Below, piece after piece: positions 53,964 through 62,080 of a stretch of DNA of 64,000 nucleotides; positions within the stretch are counted from its first letter, which is position 1; the number at the start of each line of letters is the position of its first letter. The stretch comes from Paludibacteraceae bacterium. Its GTDB lineage: Bacteria > Bacteroidota > Bacteroidia > Bacteroidales > Paludibacteraceae. The notes beneath the pieces were generated by a model, which ran no database searches, had not been told where the DNA came from, and saw nothing but the letters and a program-made list of their open reading frames with translations. The DNA lies in contig JAFZKQ010000067.1 of the NCBI GenBank assembly GCA_017553575.1, positions 30,327 to 94,326 on the forward strand, in the 5' to 3' direction. A program made the translations under genes and the position numbers.

Positions 53964-54651
53964 GGTTCATTTTTTTTTTTGATTCTCGGATACGAGTTTT
54001 ATCTTGAATCTCCTTGAGTCGCTCTGCAGAATAGAATTCCAACGTGGCCCGAGCATTCTGTTTATGCTCCACATCGTCCTTCGCATTCGGTATCACCGGC
54101 TCTTTCGCCCCACAAGCGACACTCTTGATTTTCGTGGGATCAACGCCCCGATTCACCAAAATCGAACGGATATACTCCGCCCGCTTTTCCGACAACTTCA
54201 AACTGTATCGTTCACCGCCTCGTGAATCCGAATGCCCTACCACCAGGAAAGTATCATTGGGGAACTCCGAAATAAACTCCGCCATCTCTTGCCATTGAGC
54301 CACAAGATATTCTGGTGGACCTGGCATATATCCCATACCAAATTCATAGAAATCCCACTTGAACGCTTGCGGATTCTCATTCGCCTGCGAATCCTGAGCC
54401 TTAACCTCTTGGCATGCCACCATGGAGGTGAGGCCCGCCGCCACACCAATGATTTTCAGCATCTTTCCTGCGTTCGCCTTTAGGGAGAGCTGACGCTCCA
54501 GATATTGACGCTCACGCTCGCAATTGGGGCACGTGCCCGTACACTCGCCTGAGAACGTACATTCGGAGGGCGTATAGGCGATTCCGTTCGAGTCGGCTAT
54601 CTGTTTGCGAATCGACTTCAAAACTTCACATGTATGTTTGCCTGCTTTCAT
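53938..54651 (-). CDS. OmpA-domain array member 3
   Basis: The 237-residue protein has the four-cysteine head, C80 and the FKWDFYEFG linker. Its OmpA-like domain (about 130-215: GHSDSRGGERYS, KRAEYIRSILVNRGVDPTKIKS) is nearly identical to that of the 55333 gene. NARATLEF keeps the key Arg. The tail is basic (KTRIRESKKKMN). Its 3' end overlaps the 53010 gene. Confidence 0.86.
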   Translation of the reverse strand: MKAGKHTCEVLKSIRKQIADSNGIAYTPSECTFSGECTGTCPNCERERQYLERQLSLKANAGKMLKIIGVAAGLTSMVACQEVKAQDSQANENPQAFKWDFYEFGMGYMPGPPEYLVAQWQEMAEFISEFPNDTFLVVGHSDSRGGERYSLKLSEKRAEYIRSILVNRGVDPTKIKSVACGAKEPVIPNAKDDVEHKQNARATLEFYSAERLKEIQDKTRIRESKKKMNHESRQTYM

Positions 54652-54657
54652 AAGCCC

Positions 54658-55326
54658 CTACTTTTTACCTTTTTTCTTAATAATCTTTTCAATCTCCTGA
54701 AGACGCTCAGGCGAGTAGAACTCCAACGACACACGACGGTTCCTTTCGTGTTCCGCCTCATCTTGGGCATTAGGTTCTACAGGATCATACATTCCACAAC
54801 CGACCGACTTGATTCGCGTGGAGTCAATGCCTCGCCTTATCAATTCCTGAGAGAGATACTCTGCCCGCTTTTCCGACAATTTTAAATTGTACTTCGCATT
54901 GCCACGCATATCCGTATGCCCCACCACCAAGAAAGTATCTTCGGGAAACTCCGAGATGAATTCTGCCATCTCTTCCCACTGAACCCTATAGGTAGGGGGA
55001 ATCTGACCAAAATCAAAACCATAGAAATCCCACTTGAACGCTTGCGGATTCTCATTCGCCTGCGAATCCTGAGCCTTAACCTCTTGGCATGCCACCATGG
55101 AGGTGAGGCCCGCCGCCACACCGATGATTTTCAGCATCTTTCCTGTATTTACCTTCAGGGAGAGCTGACGCTCCAAATATTGACGCTCGCGCTCGCAATT
55201 AGGACATGTGCCCGTACACTCGCCTGAGAAAGTACATTCGGAGGGTGTATAGGCGATTCCGTTCGAGTCGGCTATCTGCTTGCGAATCGACTTTAATACT
55301 TCACATGTATGCTTGCCTGCTTTCAT
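54658..55326 (-). CDS. OmpA-domain array member 2
   Basis: The 222-residue protein has the four-cysteine head, C80 and the FKWDFYGFDFG linker. The OmpA-like domain has GHTDMRGNAKYN, RRGIDSTRIKSVGCGMYDPV and NRRVSLEF, with both peptidoglycan-binding residues. It ends KKGKK. It is 6 bp from each neighbour. Confidence 0.86.
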   Translation of the reverse strand: MKAGKHTCEVLKSIRKQIADSNGIAYTPSECTFSGECTGTCPNCERERQYLERQLSLKVNTGKMLKIIGVAAGLTSMVACQEVKAQDSQANENPQAFKWDFYGFDFGQIPPTYRVQWEEMAEFISEFPEDTFLVVGHTDMRGNAKYNLKLSEKRAEYLSQELIRRGIDSTRIKSVGCGMYDPVEPNAQDEAEHERNRRVSLEFYSPERLQEIEKIIKKKGKK

Positions 55327-55332
55327 GGTTCA

Positions 55333-56028
55333 CTATTTTTTCAATTTTCGGATACGAGTCTTATCTTGAATCTCCTTGAGTCGCTCTGCAGAATAGAATT
55401 CCAACGTGGCTCGAACATTTTGTTCATGCTCCCCATCGTCTTTCGCATTCGGTATCACCGGTTCTTTCGCCCCACAGCCGACACTCTTGATCTTCGTGGA
55501 ATCAACGCCCCGATTCACCAAATTCGAACGGATATACTCCGCCCGCTTTTCCGACAACTTCAACTTATATTCGTCAGCGAATTTGAAATCACCGTCGCTC
55601 TGTCGTTCTTCCGTATGCCCCACCACCAAGAAAGTATCGTTGGGGAACTCCGAGATAAACTCTGCCATCTCCGTCCATTGGGCTTCATCCTCAGGGCGCA
55701 AATTCCCGTTGAAATGGAACGGATAAATATCCCAGCGAAATTCTTGACGAGAAACAGTATCCTCCGCATTCTGTCCCTGCGCCTCCTGACAAGCCACCAT
55801 AGCTGAGAGTCCCGCGGCAATGCCGACAATCTTCAGAGCCTTGCCCGCCTGCAATTTAGAGGACAACTGACGCTCCAGATACTGACGTTCACGCTCACAA
55901 TTCGGACACGTACCCGTACATTCTCCAGAAAAAGTGCATTCAGAAGGTGTATAGGCGATTCCATTCGAGTCGGCAATTTGCTTGCGAATAGATTTTAGCG
56001 TCTTGCATATACTTTTACCACTTGCCAT
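55333..56028 (-). CDS. OmpA-domain array member 1 (first)
   Basis: ATG 56028 (MASGKSICKTLKS) matches the paralogues and gives 231 residues. The head has C31, 37, 41 and 44, and the hydrophobic segment ends SAMVAC. The OmpA-like domain is like that of the 53938 gene, with an insertion near HTEERQSDGDFKFADEYKL. NVRATLEF keeps the key Arg. It is the first gene of the array; a weak -7-like AAAATTTG lies at 56090-56097 (minus strand). Confidence 0.86.
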   Translation of the reverse strand: MASGKSICKTLKSIRKQIADSNGIAYTPSECTFSGECTGTCPNCERERQYLERQLSSKLQAGKALKIVGIAAGLSAMVACQEAQGQNAEDTVSRQEFRWDIYPFHFNGNLRPEDEAQWTEMAEFISEFPNDTFLVVGHTEERQSDGDFKFADEYKLKLSEKRAEYIRSNLVNRGVDSTKIKSVGCGAKEPVIPNAKDDGEHEQNVRATLEFYSAERLKEIQDKTRIRKLKK

Positions 56029-56163
56029 AAATAAAAAATCAGCCGAATTTATATTCAACGAGGAAGTTAGAGAAAAATCATGAACTACGCAAATTTTTAA
56101 AATGCAGTTTAAATTTAATTCCAAATCGCCATTGGAGAATCTTTAAGGTGTTAGATACACTTG

Positions 56164-56302
56164 TCCCATAGGCTGGAAGCCTTCGTATCGCCTGCATTAG
56201 GGGTGGTTCCCAGCCAAAGACGTGCAGGTAAATAGCTGATACGAAACTCCCTTCTACCTCATTCCCTTCTATACAAGAGAAGTCAAATGAAAATTCCGTC
56301 TC
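56164..56302 (-). repeat. Interspersed repeat B, copy 3 (inverted)
   Basis: Read on the minus strand it follows copy 1 (GGAATTTTCATTTGACTT, then GGCTTCCAGCC) but lacks about 35 bp (the GAAAGTTCTTTCCAATC part). It lies just upstream of the array. The remainder of 56029-56402 shows no gene. Confidence 0.75.
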
Positions 56303-56402
56303 CCTTCTTTCTAAAATAAAACTCTTCTTCGTGGTTTTTTGGAGAAAATTCGCTAACTTCGTTATAAGTGACAAGAAAAAATTTCCAAATAACGATACCA
56401 TT

Positions 56403-57053
56403 ATGAGCATTATCATTTCAGGATGGAGCTTTGGTTTAAAGGCCTATGGAGAAAAAGTGATTGCCGCCGACACCTACTCCAACGACAATCGATTCAAGGA
56501 AAAGGATCTCGTCTTCGAACTTGAGGACGAGATAGAGACCGTAGAAGAGGGCTTCTTCGACCAGATGCCCCATTTGGTGGAACTCCGAATAGCTCCATCG
56601 GTAAAATCCATCGGTGTCAGTCCGAAGTTCGAGGAGATTCTCCACAAGAACAAGGTGCTGATACGTGGCCCATTCGACTCCTACGCCGAAGAGTTCGCAC
56701 GCAAATACAAACTGAGGTTTTTACACTCCGACATTGAGTTGGCTTGCGTGGGCGACTATTTCGAGAGGGGGAACGACCTGATCACGCTGAAATTCCATGT
56801 AGACTCCACCGAAGTATACCAAGACGAGCGTTGCCAAGGCAGTTCGGCAGGAAGCGTCGGCGGAGGCGTCGTAAGCTTTGATATCCCTTGGGACTTCTTC
56901 TTAGACGGAAATGCCCAAGAGAACATCGCAGGACAGTGTTGGGGAAATTGCTACGAGGCCATCCTGAAGAGCCAAGAATTCACCACTTTCTTGGAAAAAG
57001 CGAGGGAAAAATTCAAAGTCGAGAAGCACAAAAAGATGGTTCTGCTGTTTTAG
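56403..57053 (+). CDS. LRR_5/BspA-like protein of unknown function
   Basis: ATG 56403 (MSIIISGWSFGLKAYG) gives 216 residues. Residues about 35-105 resemble BspA-type leucine-rich repeats (VEEGFFDQMPHLVELRIAPSVKSIGVS), and the rest contains a GSVGGGVVSF glycine-rich strand and a WGNCYEAIL segment. No signal peptide is seen. The function is unknown. Repeat B lies upstream. Confidence 0.65.
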   Translation: MSIIISGWSFGLKAYGEKVIAADTYSNDNRFKEKDLVFELEDEIETVEEGFFDQMPHLVELRIAPSVKSIGVSPKFEEILHKNKVLIRGPFDSYAEEFARKYKLRFLHSDIELACVGDYFERGNDLITLKFHVDSTEVYQDERCQGSSAGSVGGGVVSFDIPWDFFLDGNAQENIAGQCWGNCYEAILKSQEFTTFLEKAREKFKVEKHKKMVLLF

Positions 57054-57111
57054 AAAAAAACGTTTCTGGAGCTAAAAAAACACGGTAAAAAAACGTACGC
57101 AGCTCCAATTT

Positions 57112-57179
57112 TGACCGAAAAGTCATCAAAACAGCGGTTTATGACCGAATAAGACATCTGCGCAACCCAATATTACCGA
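57112..57179 (+). promoter_or_regulatory. Three phased ACCGA direct repeats upstream of the GH39-like gene
   Basis: ACCGA occurs at 57114-57118, 57144-57148 and 57175-57179, spaced 30 and 31 bp (about three helical turns). The first two extend to TGACCGAA. They precede the candidate promoter and may be a regulator binding site. Confidence 0.45.
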
Positions 57180-57186
57180 CAATTGG

Positions 57187-57194
57187 CATCTTTG
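57187..57194 (+). promoter_or_regulatory. Candidate -7 box for the GH39-like gene
   Basis: CATCTTTG has one mismatch to TAnnTTTG and lies 61 bp before ATG 57256. Confidence 0.4.
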
Positions 57195-57255
57195 TCATAG
57201 ACTTGAATGCCTGTCATTTTATACTTTCGTTTCAAACCCAAAAAAACAAAACGCC

Positions 57256-59190
57256 ATGATTAATTCAGCAAGGAAAAACATTATTGCTTTCGCATTATGC
57301 GGCTGCAGCATCATGAATTCCCAAGCGGCCGAGACATTGAAAGTAGATTTGACGGACAGCATCCGGCCTGTGACGCATTGCGCTTCTGGTGCTCTTTATG
57401 GAATGACCGAAACGGAACCAGCGGATATCAATTCATTAGTAGCACCTCTAAAGCCTCATATGTTCTGTCAACCGCCAGAAGGCAAGAACGGGAACCAACA
57501 CAATTTCGGTGACGGCTTCATCGTGGCCGAGCGCCTCAAAGGGACGACCGCCCAAGTGCAAATCACATTTGCCGACCTCCTACCCTATTGGCCTTATCAA
57601 TGGCCAGGACAACAAAAATGGTTGGCAGCCGTGGAAGGTTATGTACGCAAGAAAAAAGAATCCGGCATAGACAACATCCACAGCTATGTGATCTGGAACG
57701 AGCCCGACGGAACATGGGACACCAAAAACGGTGACATCCTCACCACGGTTTGGAAACCGACCTACGAGCTCCTGCGCAAACTAGATCCGGAGACGAAAAT
57801 CGTCGGTCCTGGTATCGCCTACTACCATAGGGATAGGATGAAAACGTTCCTCTCCTTCTGTAAAGCGAACAACTGCTTGCCAGACCTTATCTGCTGGCAC
57901 CAATGGGGAAGTGGCGGTTTTGCCGGCGCAGTGGCCGACATACGCAAACTTCAAGCCGAATTGGGCATTGAAGAACGCCCTTACTGCATCAACGAGTATT
58001 GCGCCGGTTCCGATTCGGAAATGCAAAAATACGAAGGATGTCCCGGCTACTCCGTGCCTTTCATCGCAAAATTCGAGCGTTACAATGTAGAGAGCGCAAC
58101 CATCTCTTGGTGGCACGTTCCCCATCCAGGACGTTTGGGCAGTTTGCTCACCGACGACGGACAAAAAGGCGGCGGCTGGTGGCTCTACAAATGGTATGGC
58201 GACATGGCTGGCTATATGGCCAAAGTCACGCCTCCTAACGACTACAGCGACGGGGTGGACGGCTTCGCTTCCGTAGACAAGAAACACCATTGCGCTAGCT
58301 TGGTCTTGGGCGGAAAATCCGTAGGAAACGTGGATGTCGTCTTCCAAAAGATGCCAGATTTCTTAAGCGGCGATGTGAACGTGAGAATCGAGCGTGTCAC
58401 TTGGAAGAGCATCAACACGCCAGTCAACTCCACAGAATTGGTTTCGGAGACCAACATGTCCGTTAATGGAGGCTCCCTCACCGTCCCTGTGAGGATCGAA
58501 AGCGAGTTGTACGGCTACCGTATCTACATCACGCCAACAAATGTACCACAGAACCCATACAAGAACATTGTTGCCTCCATTCCGGGCTTCGTTGAGGCCG
58601 AGAACTACGACGAGGCCGGCCAAGGCTTCTCCTACTACGACAACGAGGAGGAGAACAGAGGCGACGGAAATTTCCGCACAAATGAGGGCGTCGATGTGGT
58701 AAAGGCGGGCGAAGGCTATGCCATCGGATACACCGAAAAAGGAGAGTGGCTGGAATATACCGTCCATGTAGAAGAGACGGACAAGTACAACATCTCCGCC
58801 AACATTTCGAACGGCGGAGCCTTGGATGGATTCGACCTTTTCATCGACGATAAGAAAATCACAGAAGAGTACACCATCCCACAGACCAGCGAGGATTGGA
58901 GTGTTTACGAAGAGATTCCCGTAGCGAGTGCCCAATTGGAGAAAGGTGACCATATCCTGAAAATCCAAATCGTAGGGAACTACGTGAACATCGATTGGCT
59001 GAAGTTTGAGAAACAGAACGCCACAGGCATCCAAGATGAGTACGCCTACAAAGAGGTGGAATCGATCAAAGGAACTCAGTTCTTCGACATGGAGGGGCAC
59101 CAATTGGGCGTAAACGAATTACAGATCGGCAAAGTGTACATTGCGATCTTGCCAGGAACAAACGAAGAGATTAAATTCATAAAGAAATGA
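57256..59190 (+). CDS. GH39-like xylosidase with CBM6
   Basis: The 644-residue protein has a signal peptide (about 1-25) and a clan-A TIM-barrel with acid/base E149 in WNEPDGTW and nucleophile E247 in INEYC, as in GH39-type xylosidases. CBM6 follows (about 441-575: GFVEAENYDEAG), very similar to the CBM6 of the 10234-13905 enzyme. The last 65 or so residues may be a sorting tail (FFDMEGHQLG, KVYIAILPGT). Likely role: xylosidase or related action on xylan oligomers. The GH family (39 versus a relative) is not certain. Confidence 0.82.
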   Translation: MINSARKNIIAFALCGCSIMNSQAAETLKVDLTDSIRPVTHCASGALYGMTETEPADINSLVAPLKPHMFCQPPEGKNGNQHNFGDGFIVAERLKGTTAQVQITFADLLPYWPYQWPGQQKWLAAVEGYVRKKKESGIDNIHSYVIWNEPDGTWDTKNGDILTTVWKPTYELLRKLDPETKIVGPGIAYYHRDRMKTFLSFCKANNCLPDLICWHQWGSGGFAGAVADIRKLQAELGIEERPYCINEYCAGSDSEMQKYEGCPGYSVPFIAKFERYNVESATISWWHVPHPGRLGSLLTDDGQKGGGWWLYKWYGDMAGYMAKVTPPNDYSDGVDGFASVDKKHHCASLVLGGKSVGNVDVVFQKMPDFLSGDVNVRIERVTWKSINTPVNSTELVSETNMSVNGGSLTVPVRIESELYGYRIYITPTNVPQNPYKNIVASIPGFVEAENYDEAGQGFSYYDNEEENRGDGNFRTNEGVDVVKAGEGYAIGYTEKGEWLEYTVHVEETDKYNISANISNGGALDGFDLFIDDKKITEEYTIPQTSEDWSVYEEIPVASAQLEKGDHILKIQIVGNYVNIDWLKFEKQNATGIQDEYAYKEVESIKGTQFFDMEGHQLGVNELQIGKVYIAILPGTNEEIKFIKK

Positions 59191-59211
59191 CCATTTCCCC
59201 TATCAACAAGG

Positions 59212-59240
59212 AGCGGGTATGCCGATGCGGGATACCCGCT
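59212..59240 (+). terminator. Hairpin after the GH39-like gene
   Basis: AGCGGGTAT (59212-59220) pairs with ATACCCGCT (59232-59240). The following T-run is weak, so it could be a weak terminator. Confidence 0.5.
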
Positions 59241-59419
59241 TGAATTGTATATGGCGGTCTCCTACCTGTTGATTTCGAGGGATTTTTGATTTTTTCGTCC
59301 CTTCCTCAGCCCAAAATTCGTTACAGCCTCATGTATTTTTTAAAAAACAATGATTTTTTAAACGTAAGAAGCGTTAAACTATACGAAAGACTTGTTTTTT
59401 TCAAAAAAAAGACAGAACT

Positions 59420-59508
59420 TTGCATCATGGTTGTGAAACCTCTGTATAATACAATAGATGTAAGGTTTATGGTTTTCTAAAGGCAAGTTTTTCACTTGCC
59501 TTTTTTTG
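59420..59508 (+). ncRNA. Candidate small RNA or 17-residue leader ORF with terminator
   Basis: A -7-like GAACTTTG (59414-59421) is followed by an 80-90 nt region that ends in a perfect terminator (AAAGGCAAGT 59479-59488, ACTTGCCTTT 59494-59503, then T-run). Inside it, ATG 59428 to TAA 59479-59481 encodes 17 residues. No gene follows on the same strand, so a small RNA is possible. Evidence is sequence-only. Confidence 0.35.
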
Positions 59509-59570
59509 TGGACGGAGGTGAAGCCGTGCGGAGAATGTGATTTGATTCGGAAGGCAATGTAGAATATAGG

Positions 59571-59663
59571 GGGTTGCACCCTTTCGGGGTTCTGTTCCAA
59601 ACGCACATATACACAAACAGGGGGGTTCACCCCTGCCTATTTTCTATCGTCCATTCTGGACTT
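59571..59663 (+). repeat. Interspersed repeat A, left copy
   Basis: Contains ACACAAACAGGGGGGTTCACCCCTGCCTATTTTC and CGTCCATTCTGGACT, both also at 62081-62163. GGGGG/CCCCT forms a hairpin. The rest of 59241-59869 has no gene besides the candidates listed. Confidence 0.7.
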
Positions 59664-59790
59664 GAACGGCTTTTTAGGCCTATTACGCTCTACTTTTCGG
59701 GAAAAGGATAACTTCATAGGGGAACGGGTCTAAACGCGCTGACAACGCATTTTAGGCCGAAAAAACAACGTGGAACGTAGGGGCGCACCC

Positions 59791-59813
59791 CGTCGGGTTC
59801 CATTCCAAACGTC
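59791..59813 (+). repeat. 23-bp direct repeat flanking the RloA/RloB cassette (left)
   Basis: The 23 bases starting CGTCGGGTTCC and ending CAAACGTC are identical to 62083-62105 in the same orientation. Confidence 0.75.
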
Positions 59814-59869
59814 TTCATCATTCTCTGACAATCGCGGAACTCTTAATTCTCAATTTCCACAGGGCTAAG

Positions 59870-60541
59870 TTATTTCGTCCTCTCATCAATACCTAAAACT
59901 CGAAATAGTTTGTACATTTCCGAAACGCCTTCTGTTTCGCAAGTATCAAAATCGAATTGCCGTAGCCTCTGAAAATCAATATTTTTCAAATGTGGCAACA
60001 ATCTTTCAAAGAGATTCGGATTGCCCAAATAATTCTGTTTACTTTTGTTGTACTTGTCAAACAATCCTCCTCCGACATCAAATTTTCGTAGGGCTGGAAG
60101 CAAGTCAGTTTCGTATTGCGCGAAATATCTATTCGATTCTGGATGCTGATGTAAATAGAACCAATACTCAAGACACGGATTATTGACTATTATTGTCAAC
60201 CGTCCCTTCCATTTCGAGTCTTTTTCTGTTTTGCCTATAGCCGAAAGATATACATCCTTAAATTTTTGCAAGACACGACCTTTATTCTTCGCCTCATTGT
60301 TCTCCTTTTGAATGCTATCGAAGTCAATGATCCAAAAAACATGGTCATAGCCCTTCTCTATCGATTCTTCCACCAACTCGTACTGCATTTCTATCGAATG
60401 ACACGACAATTCTGGCTGAAGTTTAACCCTTATATTATAATGCTTTTTCATCAACTCGATATACCACTGCTCAGTTTCGCCATCAGCAATCAGAACAAAG
60501 CCTGCTGGTTGTGGTTCTATTTTTATTTTTCTACGAGCCAT
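59870..60541 (-). CDS. RloB-family TOPRIM-like protein (AbiLii-like)
   Basis: The 223-residue protein matches RloB. GETEQWY holds the TOPRIM-type Glu (about E22/E24), WIIDFDSIQ has the D73-x-D75 pair, and NPCLEYWFYLHQHP follows. In AbiL the AbiLii partner is RloB-like; such pairs are considered abortive-infection or overcoming-by-nuclease defence. The ATG shares one base with the upstream gene's stop (TAATG), so the two are coupled. Confidence 0.88.
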   Translation of the reverse strand: MARRKIKIEPQPAGFVLIADGETEQWYIELMKKHYNIRVKLQPELSCHSIEMQYELVEESIEKGYDHVFWIIDFDSIQKENNEAKNKGRVLQKFKDVYLSAIGKTEKDSKWKGRLTIIVNNPCLEYWFYLHQHPESNRYFAQYETDLLPALRKFDVGGGLFDKYNKSKQNYLGNPNLFERLLPHLKNIDFQRLRQFDFDTCETEGVSEMYKLFRVLGIDERTK

Positions 60542-61875
60542 TATTTCTCAATATAAAGCATTAAATCATCAGAATTCCTAGGTACGCCGCCTAATTTACC
60601 AATGCTATAAGCATTATAAATACTGGTCGTATCTCTGATTACAGAGCTATTGAAATCAGCGAAGGAATACATTTCAGTAGAGCCATCACTTCGTTTATTC
60701 GCTATCCACAAGGCATCTTTGCGAAGTATCTGTTTCTTTTGCAAGAATTCCCGATTGTGGGTTGTAAACAACAATTGTGAATTTTTGACGTTTTTTAGAA
60801 ACGATATTATAAATGAATCATATAATTCAGGATGTAGTGCCATACCCAACTCATCTATCATCATGAACTGTCCATCGGAATCAGACAGATGCAATAGTAT
60901 TCCCATTAGTTCAAAATAACGCATTGTCCCTTCCGATTCAAGGCTGTCCGGTAAAACAAACTCAGTCTGGTCCGTTTTATGTCTAATAATTATTTTAGGA
61001 ATTTTACTGTTGTTATCAAAGTACTCTCCTTCCAGATTTATTGTCAACTTATGTCCTTCGACATATGACTCCAACACATCTTGCATATATTCTTTCGCTG
61101 ACCCTTTTTTGTCAATTGATATGTCAGAGATGTTGAAGTCCGCTCGTTTTAAAGCGCTCACCATCGATTGAGACTTAATCAAATTATTATCAATATAATA
61201 CGCCGCAATCATATGTAGCGGGGTTTGTGGTGGCAGTAGTTTATCTATTTTATAGCTGAACCAATCGCAAGAGTTCCTTAGTGCAGGTATGTCCGCACTG
61301 ATTTTCGAGAAACCAGCAAGCACAGTCTCGTTCGACAATGTAACAATGCTTAATTGTCTCTGCGTCATCGAATCAACCTTTTGTCCTTTATCGAATACAA
61401 TGTTCGGAAGTCGTTTCTCTTTATCAGTTGTGCGTTTATAAACATTTTTACTTTTTCTTGCCGTCAGAAATGGATATTCATTCAGTTCTTCGTATACAAT
61501 CATATTAGTGTTGAACTCAACCTTATAGTTGTATTTGGTCTGTTCGGAAATAAAGTTCACTTCCATTGCCGATTTCCCTGAATTATCCATCCCGAACGGG
61601 ATAAATTTCAATTGGATATTTTTTTCGGTTTGGGTCCTTAATGCGATGGATCTCATATGGTCCAACGCTTTCAGAAGATTAGATTTTCCTGAGGCGTTTG
61701 CCCCATATATCATTCCAATCTTCAACAATTGAAGCTGCTTCTTTTGGGAATCCTTGTCACGAACAGATATGAGATAATAGTCTTCCAGTCCTTTAACTTT
61801 CACATCGGGTTCAAACGATAGGGTTTGTCGATCTTTAAAGGAGAGAAAATTTTCAACTGAAAAATCCACCAACAT
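60541..61875 (-). CDS. RloA-like AAA ATPase (AbiLi-like)
   Basis: ATG 61875 (MLVDFSVENFLSFKDRQ) gives 444 residues; the frame continues 13 codons upstream without similarity. Walker A GANASGKS is at 58-65, and Walker B FMMIDELGMALHPEL lies near 340-355, followed by the histidine switch (LLFTTHNREFL). It is a SMC/ABC-like AAA_15/21 ATPase. Together with RloB it forms an AbiL/RloAB-type pair, probably in phage defence. The pair sits between direct repeats. Confidence 0.9.
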   Translation of the reverse strand: MLVDFSVENFLSFKDRQTLSFEPDVKVKGLEDYYLISVRDKDSQKKQLQLLKIGMIYGANASGKSNLLKALDHMRSIALRTQTEKNIQLKFIPFGMDNSGKSAMEVNFISEQTKYNYKVEFNTNMIVYEELNEYPFLTARKSKNVYKRTTDKEKRLPNIVFDKGQKVDSMTQRQLSIVTLSNETVLAGFSKISADIPALRNSCDWFSYKIDKLLPPQTPLHMIAAYYIDNNLIKSQSMVSALKRADFNISDISIDKKGSAKEYMQDVLESYVEGHKLTINLEGEYFDNNSKIPKIIIRHKTDQTEFVLPDSLESEGTMRYFELMGILLHLSDSDGQFMMIDELGMALHPELYDSFIISFLKNVKNSQLLFTTHNREFLQKKQILRKDALWIANKRSDGSTEMYSFADFNSSVIRDTTSIYNAYSIGKLGGVPRNSDDLMLYIEK

Positions 61876-62080
61876 AAAATACCATTTTTTGTATATGAAT
61901 TTCAAAAATAGCATTTTTTACGATCCATAACTACCTAAAACATGTTTTATTTGTAATAGACTAACATTTTTGTGCTTCATGAATTCAAGACACTGCCTTT
62001 GACATGTCATTCATTCTAGGCAATAGGCCATTACGCTACTGAACATTAGCACATTTCCCAAATGGGCGAATACAATTCTC

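Larger units (their letters stand above)
46921..56028 (-). other. Twelve-gene tandem array of TonB/OmpA paralogues
   Basis: Twelve adjacent minus-strand genes (in transcription order from 56028 down to 46921) share one plan. A 55-residue cytosolic head carries C31-x5-C-x3-C-x2-C44 (seen in eleven). A hydrophobic segment (about residues 63-80) usually ends in Cys80, and a variable linker follows. The outer domain is OmpA-like (55333, 54658, 53938, 52263), OmpA plus TonB (53010, 51220), or TonB only (the rest). Gaps are 2-75 bp, with overlaps of 4 and 26 bp, so one or few transcripts are likely. No other gene interrupts the run. Confidence 0.9.

Noticed and set aside
46921..56028. Regular repeats suggesting a CRISPR array
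   Set aside because: The repeats are gene-length (about 600-1000 bp) and coding, not short repeats with unique spacers; no cas genes are near.
59286..59480. 64-residue plus-strand frame after the GH39-like gene
   Set aside because: The translation looks non-coding; only the short 3' part may be a leader peptide or small RNA.
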